A stretch of DNA of 64,000 bases from Actinokineospora baliensis (GTDB lineage Bacteria > Actinomycetota > Actinomycetes > Mycobacteriales > Pseudonocardiaceae): NCBI RefSeq assembly GCF_016907695.1, contig NZ_JAFBCK010000001.1, positions 4,002,501-4,066,500 of the forward strand, read 5' to 3'. Below, piece by piece: positions 42,999-51,166 of the stretch (position 1 is its first letter; each line of letters opens with the position of its first letter). The notes under the pieces were generated by a model. It saw only the letters and a list, made by a program, of their open reading frames with translations. It searched no databases and was not told the DNA's origin. The translations under genes and the position numbers were made by a program.

Positions 42999-43969
42999 TG
43001 CTCCGCCGCACGCTGAAGTTCCTCGCGCTGGGGGCGGTGTCGGTGCTGCTCGTCGTCGTCGGCACCGCCGCGCTGTTCGACACCGGGAAGTACCGCACGG
43101 TCACCGCCTACTTCGCCGCCGCCGTGGGCCTCTACCCGGGCTCTGACGTGCGGGTGCTCGGGGTCGCGGTGGGCATCGTAGACGCTGTGGAACCGTTGGG
43201 GCCCAACGTCAAGGTCACCATGACCATCGACGCGGGCGCGCCGGTCCCGCCCGGCGCGACCGCGCTGGTCATCACCCCCAGCCTGGTCAGCGACCGCTAC
43301 GTGCAACTGGCCCCGGTGGCCACCGACGACCGGCGCATCGCCGACGGCGCCGTCATCCCGCAGACCCGCACGGTCGTGCCGGTGGAGCTCGACGAGCTGT
43401 TCACCAGCCTCGACCGGCTGACCACCGCCCTGGGCCCGCAGGGCGCCAACGCCGACGGCGCGCTCAGCGACCTGATCCACACCGGCCAGGCGTACCTGGA
43501 GGGCAACGGCGCCGACCTGGGGCAGACGATCCGCGATCTCGGCGACCTGGCCCGCACCCTCAACGGCTCCCAGGACGACCTGTTCAGCACCGTCGACGGC
43601 CTGTCCAAGTTCACCGCGGTGCTTGCCGCCAACGACGGCCAATTGCGCCGGGTCAACGAGAAGCTGTCCACGGTCACCGGATTCCTCGCCGACGAACGCG
43701 CCAACTTCGACGCCGCGCTGCACGAGCTGGCCGGGGCGCTGAGCGTGGTGCAGGGCTTCGTCCGGGACAACCGCGGCCTGGTCAAGTCCAACGTGGACAA
43801 CCTGATCAGCACGACGAAGGTGTTGGTGGACCAACGGGCATCCCTGGCCGAGGCACTCGACGCCACCCCGCTGGCGCTGTCGAACCTGTTGCGCGCCTAC
43901 GACCCGGCGACGCGCACGATCGACAGCCGGGCGAACCTGAACGAGTACTCCTTCCCCGGAGGTCGATGA
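42998..43969 (+). CDS. mceD: Mce family protein D
   Basis: 323 residues. N-terminal helix (FLALGAVSVLLVVVGTAALF), MCE domain (TVTAYFAAAVGLYPGSDVRVLGVAVGIVDAVEP...LVSDRYVQLAPV) and helical remainder. Start ATG 42998 shares one base with the mceC stop. It is shorter than many mycobacterial MceD proteins, which have long Pro-rich tails missing here. Confidence 0.92.
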   Translation: MLRRTLKFLALGAVSVLLVVVGTAALFDTGKYRTVTAYFAAAVGLYPGSDVRVLGVAVGIVDAVEPLGPNVKVTMTIDAGAPVPPGATALVITPSLVSDRYVQLAPVATDDRRIADGAVIPQTRTVVPVELDELFTSLDRLTTALGPQGANADGALSDLIHTGQAYLEGNGADLGQTIRDLGDLARTLNGSQDDLFSTVDGLSKFTAVLAANDGQLRRVNEKLSTVTGFLADERANFDAALHELAGALSVVQGFVRDNRGLVKSNVDNLISTTKVLVDQRASLAEALDATPLALSNLLRAYDPATRTIDSRANLNEYSFPGGR

Positions 43970-44934
43970 TGCGCGCGCTGGTCTTGGTGCTCGTGGCCGT
44001 GTTGGCCTCCGGCTGCGGTTCCGGTCTCTACGGTGTCGACCTGCCCGGCGGCGCCGATGTCGGTGACCACCCGTTCCGCGTGACGGCGGTGTTCCGGGAC
44101 GTGCTCGACCTCGTGCCGCAGTCGGGGGTCAAGGTCGAGGACGTGGCGGTGGGCGAGGTCGAGCGGATCGACCTCGCTCCGGACGGGCGGTCGGCGCTGG
44201 TGACGATGGTGGTCAACGGGTCGGTGCGGCTCTCCGGCACCGCGCTGGCCCGGCTGCGGCAGTCGAGCGTGCTGGGGGAGAAGTTCGTCGAGCTCGACGA
44301 CCCGGCGGAGGAAGCCCGCGAGGGCACCCTGACCGACGGCGCGGTCATCCCGCTGGAGCGCACCAACCGCAACCCGGAGGTCGAGGAGGTCTTCGGGGCG
44401 CTCGCGATGCTGCTCAACGGCGGGGGAGTGGCGCAGCTGCGCGACATCACCCGTGAACTCAACGCGGCGCTCGACGGGAACACCGGCGACATCCGCGCAC
44501 TTCTGTCCACTGTGAACACTTTCACCGCCGGGCTGGACGCGCACCGCACCGAGATCACCCGCGCGCTGGACAGCCTCGACCGGCTGTCCGCGGCGCTGGG
44601 GGAGCGGGCGCCGCGGATCGCGGGACTGCTCGACGGGCTCGGGCCGGGCATCCAAGTCCTGGCCGACCAACGCGGTCAGTTCGTCTCGATGCTCACCGCG
44701 CTCGACTCGCTGTCGGGGGTCGCCACCGACACCGTGACCAAGGTGCGGGCCGACCTGGTCGCCTCGCTGCGGGCGCTGGAGCCGACGCTGCGGCAGTTGG
44801 AGAAGGCCGGGCAGCAGTTGCCGCAGGCCATGGACCTGCTGTTCACCTTCCCCTTCACCGACGCCGCCCTCGACGCGATCAAGGGCGACTACCTCAACGC
44901 CCACCTGTCGTTCGACTCCCGCGGCGGCCGCTGA
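43966..44934 (+). CDS. mceE: Mce family lipoprotein E
   Basis: 322 residues. A lipoprotein signal (LVLVLVAVLASGC, lipobox LASGC) identifies this as the MceE position, which is the lipoprotein of Mce operons (LprK-like). MCE domain follows: FRVTAVFRDVLDLVPQSGVKVEDVAVGEVERIDL...SSVLGEKFVELD. ATG 43966 overlaps the mceD stop and has GGAGG upstream; a second ATG follows at 43969. Confidence 0.93.
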   Translation: MMRALVLVLVAVLASGCGSGLYGVDLPGGADVGDHPFRVTAVFRDVLDLVPQSGVKVEDVAVGEVERIDLAPDGRSALVTMVVNGSVRLSGTALARLRQSSVLGEKFVELDDPAEEAREGTLTDGAVIPLERTNRNPEVEEVFGALAMLLNGGGVAQLRDITRELNAALDGNTGDIRALLSTVNTFTAGLDAHRTEITRALDSLDRLSAALGERAPRIAGLLDGLGPGIQVLADQRGQFVSMLTALDSLSGVATDTVTKVRADLVASLRALEPTLRQLEKAGQQLPQAMDLLFTFPFTDAALDAIKGDYLNAHLSFDSRGGR

Positions 44935-46121
44935 TGCTCACGCGCCGGGTGCGGGTCCAGGTGGCCGCGTTCGCCCTCATCGCCCTGGTCGGCGTCAGCT
45001 ACGTCGGCGCCAGGTACGTGGGCCTCTTCGGTGTCGGCGGCTACGTGGTGAAGGCCAGGCTGGCCGACTCGGGCGGGGTGTTCACCAACGCGGAGGTCAC
45101 CTACCGCGGCGTCGGCATCGGCCGGGTCGGCGACCTGCACCTGGTCCCCGACGGCGTCGAGGTCGACCTGCACCTGCGCGACGACGCACCGCCGGTCCCC
45201 GCCGAGGTCGACGTCGTCGTCGCCAACCGCTCCGCCGTCGGCGAGCAGTACCTGGACCTGCGCCCCCGCCGCGACGGCGAACCCCACCTGCGGGAGGGGT
45301 CGGTCATCGCCCGCGCCCACAGCCGCCTCCCGCTGCCGAGCGAAACCGTCCTGCTCAACCTCGACCGCCTCGTCAACTCCGTCCCCGGCGACGAACTGCG
45401 CTCCGTGGTCGACGAGCTCTACCTGGCCACCCAGGGCACCGGCCCCAGCCTCCAAGCCCTCCTCGACGCGTCCGCGGCCTTCACCGAGGCCGCCACCGCG
45501 CACCTGCCCCAAACCCTGTCCCTGATCACCGACTCCGGCACGGTCTTGACGACCCAGGCGGCCCAGTCCACCGCCATCAAGGACTTCGCCGCCAACACCA
45601 AGCTCATCGCCGCCCAACTGACCCACTCCGACGCCGACCTCCGCACCATCCTCACCACCGCCCCGGGCGCCGCCACCGAGATCCGCACCCTCCTCCACGA
45701 AACCGGCCCCACCCTGAGCGTCCTGTTCGCCAACCTGCTGACCACCACCAACGTCCTGGCCCCCCGCCAACCCGCCCTGGAACAACTCCTGGTCACCACC
45801 CCCCAAGCCCTGGCCGCCGCCCAAGAAACAATCCACCCCGACGGCGCCCACTTCAGCCTGGTCACCACCTACTTCACCCCCACCCCCTGCACCACCGGCT
45901 ACGAAGCCACCCCCCACCGCAACGGCCTGGACACCACCCCCGCCCCGTGGAACACCAACGCCCACTGCGCCACACCCCCCACCACAGGGAACGTCCGAGG
46001 CTCCCAAAACGCCCCCTCCCCCGGCGTCCCCCCAGCCACCCGCCCCGGAACCTTCACCCCCACCGCCGACACCCCCCGCCTGCGCGGCTCCCTGTCCGAA
46101 CTCCTCTCCCTAACCCCCTAG
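44934..46121 (+). CDS. mceF: Mce family protein F
   Basis: 395 residues. N-terminal helix (VAAFALIALVGVSYVGARYVG), MCE domain (GGYVVKARLADSGGVFTNAEVTYRGVGIGRVGDLHL...SAVGEQYLDLRP), helical segment, and a Pro/Thr-rich tail. Last gene of the operon; start overlaps mceE by one base. The final 170 codons become very C-rich (runs of CCC and ACC, with CAA, AAC, GAA), a shift also seen at the end of parC, and the gene is directly followed by the repeat region. Confidence 0.92.
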   Translation: MLTRRVRVQVAAFALIALVGVSYVGARYVGLFGVGGYVVKARLADSGGVFTNAEVTYRGVGIGRVGDLHLVPDGVEVDLHLRDDAPPVPAEVDVVVANRSAVGEQYLDLRPRRDGEPHLREGSVIARAHSRLPLPSETVLLNLDRLVNSVPGDELRSVVDELYLATQGTGPSLQALLDASAAFTEAATAHLPQTLSLITDSGTVLTTQAAQSTAIKDFAANTKLIAAQLTHSDADLRTILTTAPGAATEIRTLLHETGPTLSVLFANLLTTTNVLAPRQPALEQLLVTTPQALAAAQETIHPDGAHFSLVTTYFTPTPCTTGYEATPHRNGLDTTPAPWNTNAHCATPPTTGNVRGSQNAPSPGVPPATRPGTFTPTADTPRLRGSLSELLSLTP

Positions 46122-46261
46122 ACGACACTCCACGGACGGAGCGAGCGGACATCCAGACCAGGGCGAGTGATCCAAGGCCGCCAACCGCCTGGCCAAGCCC
46201 AGTCGCCCCAAAACCCGGAAGCTCCCCTGCCATCCCCCACCCGACCCCGACGCCTCAAGCA

Positions 46262-46473
46262 ACCACCGCTCCCAGAAACCGCTGGCGCCACCCCAACCCA
46301 CCGAGTCACCCCGCCTGCCCGCCCACCGCTCCCGGCAGCGGCCGTGCCACCCATCCCACCGGCCCAGCCCACCCAACCTGGCCACCGCTCCCGGAAGCCA
46401 CTGGTGCCACCCCAGCCCACCGAAGCCGACCCCGCCAGCCCGACCACCGCTCCCCGGAAGCCGCCCACCTACT
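46262..46473 (+). repeat. ~60-bp tandem repeats next to element C
   Basis: Three and a half units starting at about 46262, 46322, 46382 and 46443, each opening with CCACCGCTCCC(C)GGAAGC-like sequence and continuing TGGTGCCACCCCAGCCCACCG. The last unit is truncated where element C starts. The same words occur between elements A and B, 26 kb away. The preceding 46122-46261 contains similar C-rich sequence and no gene. Confidence 0.75.
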
Positions 46474-46619
46474 GCTCGATGGGGCGGACTTGGTTTGTGT
46501 GGGGTGGCGGTGCCCGTAGCGTTGTGCGCGGACAGGGCCATGCTTTTCGGCCCCGGCTTTTGCGGTCCTGTCACGGGTAGCGCAGGGGCCCCGCGCAAAC
46601 CAAGTTCGCCCCATCGAGC
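46474..46619 (+). repeat. ~145-bp palindromic element, copy C (type 1)
   Basis: 146 bp, ends GCTCGATGGGGCGGACTTGG and its complement, same orientation as B and D. It is nearly identical to copy A read on the other strand, including the left flank. Inner stem CCCGT/ACGGG differs from type 2 but stays paired. Confidence 0.85.
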
Positions 46620-46714
46620 ACACCCGACCCACCCGAACCGGCCCCGCCAACCCAGCCCGCTGAGTCAGCCCTGCCAGCCCGGCCACTGGACACTCGGAGT
46701 CGCTGGTGCCATCT

Positions 46715-46859
46715 GCTCGATGGGGTGGATCTGTTTTGTGTGGGGGGACGGCAGTCGTAGCGTCGCTTCGCTGCAGGGCCATGCTTTTCGGCCCCTGCTT
46801 TGCGGTCCTGCCACGGCTGTCGTAGGGGCCCCACGCAAAACAGGTCCACCGCATCGAGC
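46715..46859 (+). repeat. ~145-bp palindromic element, copy D (type 2)
   Basis: 145 bp; left arm GCTCGATGGGGTGGATCTG, right arm CAGGTCCACCGCATCGAGC. At arm position 12 the C-G pair of the other copies is a T-A pair, a compensated change. Type 2 core as in copy B, with shared left flank GCCACTGGACACTCGGA. Confidence 0.85.
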
Positions 46860-47013
46860 CTGCAGTTAACTCGCGACCGGGCCCGATGGCGCAGCCGAGG
46901 CGAGGACCCGATGCAAGGCGCGAAGCGACGAGCCGAAGATCATCTACCCCAAGATCCCCCGAATACACAGCCTACCGAGGCACACCGACAAACCAGGCAC
47001 ACGAACAGCGCCC

Positions 47014-47060
47014 TGTGGACAAACTAGACCGTTGTGGATGAGCTAGACCGTTGTGGACAA
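47014..47060 (-). promoter_or_regulatory. Triplet of DnaA boxes at 19-bp spacing
   Basis: On the minus strand: TTGTCCACA at 47022-47014 and 47060-47052, both perfect for the actinobacterial DnaA box, with TCATCCACA (two mismatches) between them at 47041-47033. Start-to-start distances are exactly 19 and 19 bp. A CTAGACCGTTGTGGA direct repeat spans two of them. The cluster is in a convergent intergenic gap and no replication gene is near. Confidence 0.6.
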
Positions 47061-47076
47061 CCTCCGAGAACGGAGA

Positions 47077-47607
47077 TCACCCCACCCCGTCCAACGCCCG
47101 GCAACTCCCCGCCTCCCGATAAGCGTCCTCAATCCCCGGATTCTCCCGCAAATCCCGCAACGGCCCCCGATTGTCCGCCAACCCACTCAACCCGTCCGCC
47201 AACTCCGCCACCGCCATCTGAAACGCCACCGGATCCGCCACCGACACCCCAGCCAGTTTCGACCGCGCCGAATCCACCGAAGTTCGAGCCCCCTCCAGCC
47301 CCGCCAACGCCTTCTCCACCGCCGCCCCGCCATCCGCCACCGGCGGCGCTCCCGCATTCGTGATCCCGTCCCCAACAGCCGTCAGCGACTCGCTCAGCGA
47401 CGTCAGGAACGTCAGCAGCCCCTCCTTCGCCCGCACCGGATCACCAGGATCCACGGCAGGCAACTGCGACAGCCGCGCACCGTTGAGCACCATCGTCGAA
47501 CAGATCCGGTCCACCCACCCCACAGCGGGTGCCTGCGCGGGCGGGGCGGAGCAAGCTGATGCCAACGCGGCGCCGGTGATGGCCAGCGCGATGCGGGGTG
47601 ACGGCAT
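47077..47607 (-). CDS. Hypothetical lipoprotein
   Basis: 176 residues. Lipoprotein signal MPSPRIALAITGAALASAC (lipobox LASAC). The mature part is helical and Ala-rich, with VGWVDRICSTMVLNGARLSQLP, a central helical bundle and a final Cys in REAGSCRAL; it resembles small actinobacterial lipoproteins of unknown function that have a paired N- and C-terminal cysteine. ATG 47607 has GGAGG six nt upstream, while the longer frame from 47772 lacks support. It points away from the PucR paralogue 2 gene and its 3' end faces mceF across the repeat region. Proximity to mce is suggestive only. Confidence 0.78.
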   Translation of the reverse strand: MPSPRIALAITGAALASACSAPPAQAPAVGWVDRICSTMVLNGARLSQLPAVDPGDPVRAKEGLLTFLTSLSESLTAVGDGITNAGAPPVADGGAAVEKALAGLEGARTSVDSARSKLAGVSVADPVAFQMAVAELADGLSGLADNRGPLRDLRENPGIEDAYREAGSCRALDGVG

Positions 47608-47833
47608 GGGGGCCTCCAAGGCGGTCTGGCTGGACCGTACTGACACGGCCGCCGGGCCCGGAAGCGTCGAGCGTGTTTTTATCACCTCCGCACACATTCC
47701 GGACGCGGCTTTGCGCGATCGCACAATTGTCACCGCAACACAAAACGGAGGTTCGGTTTCCACCGGGACCACACCCGTGGTACGCGGACTTCTGCGCCAT
47801 ACGAGTGTTCCACTCCCCGGACATCCGTTTCGA

Positions 47834-47863
47834 TTGACACCTTCGCGCGGGCGAACTTATGGT
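47834..47863 (+). promoter_or_regulatory. Promoter of PucR paralogue 2
   Basis: TTGACA (47834-47839), 18-nt spacer, TATGGT (47858-47863), 38 nt before the start codon. Same layout as the other two PucR paralogue promoters, including CC after TTGACA. Confidence 0.65.
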
Positions 47864-47901
47864 CGCTGGCACAAAACAACGGGTCGGTGGAAGGGGACGG
47901 C

Positions 47902-49152
47902 ATGGTGCACCGGCTCGATGAACGGGCGATCGCGTTGTGGGCGAGTCTGCCGAGGGAGTTGGTGGCGCGGTTCCGGCCGGTGGTCGGGCGGCTCACGCAG
48001 GACATGGTCCGGGAGATCCAGCGGGCGGTGCCCGCGTACGCGCAACCGCTGGAGGGGCATTTCGGGGCGATCATGATGGCGGGGGTGGAGCAGTCGGTGC
48101 TGCGGATCCTCGACACCGTGGGGATCGGGGGGCCGTCGGACGAGAACTGGGCGGCGGTGTTCCGGCAGTTGGGCAGGGTGGAGTTCGCGGAGGGCCGCAG
48201 CCTCGACTGCCTGCAGACCGCCTACCGCGTCGGCGGTCGGGTCGCGTGGCGGCACCTCGCGGCGTGGGGGCAGCAGCAGCGGCTGCCCACCGCGATGCTC
48301 ACCGTCGCGGCCGAGGCGATCTTCGCCTACGTCGACGAGATCTCCACGCTGTCCATCGAGGGCTACACCGCCGCGCAGGCGCAGTCCGCGGGCGTCATCG
48401 AGCGCGCCAGGCGCAGGCTGGTCGAACTCGTCCTCAGCGACCCGCCCGGGTCGATGACCGCTCTCACCGAACTGGCCGCCACCGCCCGCTGGCGCGTGCC
48501 CGACACCGTCGCCGTGGTCGTCGTCGAGCAGGCCGTCGACGGTGAACCCGATGTGCTGGCCGGACCGCACGACCCCGAGGTCCTCGTCGACCTGGACCTC
48601 CCGTGCCTCGTGCTGCCCGACCCCGCGCGGCAGCTGCGCGCCCTGCACCCCCACCTGCGCGGCCGCCGCGCCTGCGTCGGGCCGCTCGTCCCGCTGCGCG
48701 AGGCCGCGACCTCGCTGAACTGGGCGCGCCGGGCGATGGCGTTGGTGCGCAGGGGCATCATCGGCGGCGACACCTCGCTCACCTGGTGCCACGACCACCT
48801 GTCCACCCTGTGGCTGCTGGCCGACGAGTTCCTCGTCCGCGAACTCCGCCGCCGCGCCCTCGCCCCGCTGACGGGCCTGACCGCCAAACAGCGCGCCCGC
48901 ACCGCCGAGACCCTCCTCGCCTGGCTCGAAACCCGCGGCAGCGCCCCCGAGATCGCCCAACGCCTCGACATCCACCCGCAGACCGTGCGCTACCGCATGC
49001 GCCAGGTGGACAAGCTGTTCGGCCCCCAACTCGCCAACCCCGACACCCGGCTGGAGCTGGAGATCGCCCTGCGCGCCGACCGCCTGCTGCGCACGGGCGA
49101 AGACCTACCGCCCACGCCACCGCGCAGGCGACCCAACACCGTCCACAGTTGA
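47902..49152 (+). CDS. PucR/CdaR-type helix-turn-helix regulator, paralogue 2
   Basis: 416 residues. Same plan as the genes at 33953 and 51167: N-terminal RsbRD-like helical part (LPRELVARFRPVVGRLTQDMVREIQRAVPAY, GRVEFAEGRSLDCLQTAYRVGGRVAWRHL, AEAIFAYVDEIS), degenerate middle domain, and C-terminal PucR HTH (LLAWLETRGSAPEIAQRLDIHPQTVRYRMRQVDKLFG). ATG 47902 has AAGGGGA upstream; GTG 47887 is a poorer alternative. It ends 13 nt before the convergent HAF protein gene. The effector and targets are unknown. Confidence 0.88.
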   Translation: MVHRLDERAIALWASLPRELVARFRPVVGRLTQDMVREIQRAVPAYAQPLEGHFGAIMMAGVEQSVLRILDTVGIGGPSDENWAAVFRQLGRVEFAEGRSLDCLQTAYRVGGRVAWRHLAAWGQQQRLPTAMLTVAAEAIFAYVDEISTLSIEGYTAAQAQSAGVIERARRRLVELVLSDPPGSMTALTELAATARWRVPDTVAVVVVEQAVDGEPDVLAGPHDPEVLVDLDLPCLVLPDPARQLRALHPHLRGRRACVGPLVPLREAATSLNWARRAMALVRRGIIGGDTSLTWCHDHLSTLWLLADEFLVRELRRRALAPLTGLTAKQRARTAETLLAWLETRGSAPEIAQRLDIHPQTVRYRMRQVDKLFGPQLANPDTRLELEIALRADRLLRTGEDLPPTPPRRRPNTVHS

Positions 49153-49165
49153 CACTCCGCCTGGA

Positions 49166-50305
49166 CTACCTGGGTGGCCGGACCGTCCAGCGCAGGGGGA
49201 TCTGGCGGTAGTCGGGGGTGCTGGACGAGCCGATGATGGTGCCGGTGTTGTTGAGGGCGACCGGGGTGGCGTTCGCCGTACCCGCGGTTCCGAGGTCGTA
49301 GGACCGACCGGCCCGCCACAGGAACGCCCTGGTCTGCGCCCCGTCCGGCGACTTGGACCACCCGACGACGTCGCCGAGGTCGTTCACCGCGACCGCCGCG
49401 CTCTGCCCACCGGCAGGCGACCCCAACTCGATCGCCACCCCGTCGCGCCACAGCGTCGCCCGCCCGCCGGACACGCCCACGATGTCGCCGCGCTCGTTGA
49501 TCGCCTGCCGGTTGCTCGACACCGTCGCGTCACCGGCCCCCGCCAACGCGGGCAGCGCGCTCACCTGCGTGCCCTCCCACCGCAGTCCGACGCCGTTCTG
49601 GTTGCCGACGATCACGCCGCTCTCGTTGGCCGCGACCGGGATCGGCTCCCGGGTGCCGCCGGGGTGGGCGGCCAACCGGGCGCATCCCTGGGCATCGCAA
49701 CGGAAGGCGTAGGAGTCACTGCCGAACATGGGCAGGAAGTAGCCCGCCGCGGTGCCGTTCTCGGTCACCACGCCCAGCGACACGTGCGGCCCGGCCGTCG
49801 GCGCGGCGAGCCTGGTGAAGGTCCCGTCGCGCCAGAGCCCGATGTTCTCCATGTGGTAGCCCTGGACGGAGTTCGGGTAGGTCACCGGGACGTAGCCGCT
49901 GTCGGTGATGTCCCCGGTCGACACGTACGACCGCGACGGCCCCGACAGCACCGACTCGGTCCCACCCGCCCACACCTTGGGCGTCCGCTCGTAGTACCCG
50001 CTGCCGCCGGGGACGTACTCGGTCCCCACGACCTGCCCCAGGTTGTTGATCCCGCTCGGCGACCCCACCCCCAGTTGCGCCACGGTGTTGCCCTGCCACA
50101 ACCACGCCCGCTCGGCGTTGTCGAGCGCGCCACCACCCACGATCTGCCCGCTGTCGTTGATGTCGCGCACCTGCGCGCTGGTCACCCCCTGCGGAAACGG
50201 CAAGGCCCCGTCGGTCAACAACGGACTCCGAAACGCCGCGTCGGCGGGCACCCCCAACACCGGAACCAGGACGACGACGACCGCACCCACCCAGCAACGC
50301 CTCAT
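49166..50305 (-). CDS. Secreted HAF-repeat protein
   Basis: 379 residues with a clear signal peptide (VGAVVVVLVPVLGVPADA). The mature chain is built of HAF-type repeats, each with an I/V-N-x-x-G-x-I/V-V-G turn: INDSGQIVGG, INNLGQVVG, INERGDIVG, VNDLGDVVGW, LNNTGTIIGS, interspersed with LWRDG/LWQGN strands. Such repeats are thought to form a propeller-like beta structure on secreted bacterial proteins; no catalytic residues are known. ATG 50305 begins the signal peptide; the longer frame from 50359 has none. Divergent from the methyltransferase gene with a 128-nt gap. Confidence 0.88.
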   Translation of the reverse strand: MRRCWVGAVVVVLVPVLGVPADAAFRSPLLTDGALPFPQGVTSAQVRDINDSGQIVGGGALDNAERAWLWQGNTVAQLGVGSPSGINNLGQVVGTEYVPGGSGYYERTPKVWAGGTESVLSGPSRSYVSTGDITDSGYVPVTYPNSVQGYHMENIGLWRDGTFTRLAAPTAGPHVSLGVVTENGTAAGYFLPMFGSDSYAFRCDAQGCARLAAHPGGTREPIPVAANESGVIVGNQNGVGLRWEGTQVSALPALAGAGDATVSSNRQAINERGDIVGVSGGRATLWRDGVAIELGSPAGGQSAAVAVNDLGDVVGWSKSPDGAQTRAFLWRAGRSYDLGTAGTANATPVALNNTGTIIGSSSTPDYRQIPLRWTVRPPR

Positions 50306-50433
50306 ATCGGTCAACCTACCGGCGCGCCCTCCACTGCAGACAGCGCCTGAACAGCCCAAATTTCGCCATCTCGAACCTCGAACCTCTTACCCCACAAGAG
50401 ATCTCACTCCCGTGCTCGACGTAGGGTCACCCC

Positions 50434-51072
50434 GTGACCGATCCGTTCCCCTCACTCGAGGCCAAGGCCGCCTACGACGCCGTCGCGGCCCAGTACGCCG
50501 AGCTGTTCAGCGATTCGCTCAGGACCAGGCCACTCGAACGCGCGCTGCTGGCCGCGTTCGCCGAACTCGTGCTCGCCGGTGACTCCGGTCCGGTTGGCGA
50601 CATCGGCTGCGGACCAGGCCACGTGACCGCGTACCTGAAGGCTCTGGGACCCGACACCTTCGGCATCGACCTGTCCGCCGAGATGGTCGCGTTGGCCCGC
50701 CGGGCACACCCGGACCTGAAGTTCGACGAAGGGGACATGACGGCCCTCGACCTGCCCGACGCGTCCCTCAGCGGCATCCTCGCGCTCTACTCGGTCATCC
50801 ACACCCCGCCGCCGCGGCTGCCCGCCGTCTTCGCCGAGTTCCACCGGGTTCTGGCGCGGGGTGGCCACCTGCTGCTCGGGTTTTTCGCCTGCGACGACCC
50901 GGTGCCCCAGGGGTTCGACCACAAGGTGCTGCTCGCCTACCGCTGGTCGCCCGACACCCTCGCGGACCTGCTCCGCCGGGCCGGGCTTGTCGAGGTGGCC
51001 CGGTTGCTGCGCGAGCCCCACGACGGTGAGCGGTTCCAGCAGGGCCATCTCCTGGTGCGCAAGCGCTCTTGA
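50434..51072 (+). CDS. Class I SAM-dependent methyltransferase
   Basis: 212 residues, Rossmann methyltransferase. SAM-binding motif I is GDIGCGPGHVTAYL, followed by the acidic residue in GIDLSAEMVALA and motif GDMTALDLPDASLSGILAL; a final LLRRAGLVEVARLL strand-helix end. The N-terminal AAYDAVAAQYAELF is usual in Methyltransf_11/25 proteins. The substrate is not predictable. GTG 50434 is the start; a 94-nt gap with a promoter follows before the next gene. Confidence 0.9.
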   Translation: MTDPFPSLEAKAAYDAVAAQYAELFSDSLRTRPLERALLAAFAELVLAGDSGPVGDIGCGPGHVTAYLKALGPDTFGIDLSAEMVALARRAHPDLKFDEGDMTALDLPDASLSGILALYSVIHTPPPRLPAVFAEFHRVLARGGHLLLGFFACDDPVPQGFDHKVLLAYRWSPDTLADLLRRAGLVEVARLLREPHDGERFQQGHLLVRKRS

Positions 51073-51112
51073 GCGGGGCTTTGTGCCCGTGGACAAGGCT
51101 GGCTGGACTTCG

Positions 51113-51142
51113 TTGACACCTCCAGCCGTCCGTTCTTAGCGT
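51113..51142 (+). promoter_or_regulatory. Promoter of PucR paralogue 3
   Basis: TTGACA (51113-51118), 18-nt spacer, TAGCGT (51137-51142), 24 nt before ATG 51167. Third example of the shared PucR promoter layout. Confidence 0.65.
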
Positions 51143-51166
51143 CGGGGAACACCTCCGGGAGGGACG

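Noticed and set aside
46474..47060. Chromosomal origin of replication
   Set aside because: DnaA boxes are present, but only three, without dnaA/dnaN/recF/gyrB or parAB, and parE-parC here are topo IV genes 27 kb away.
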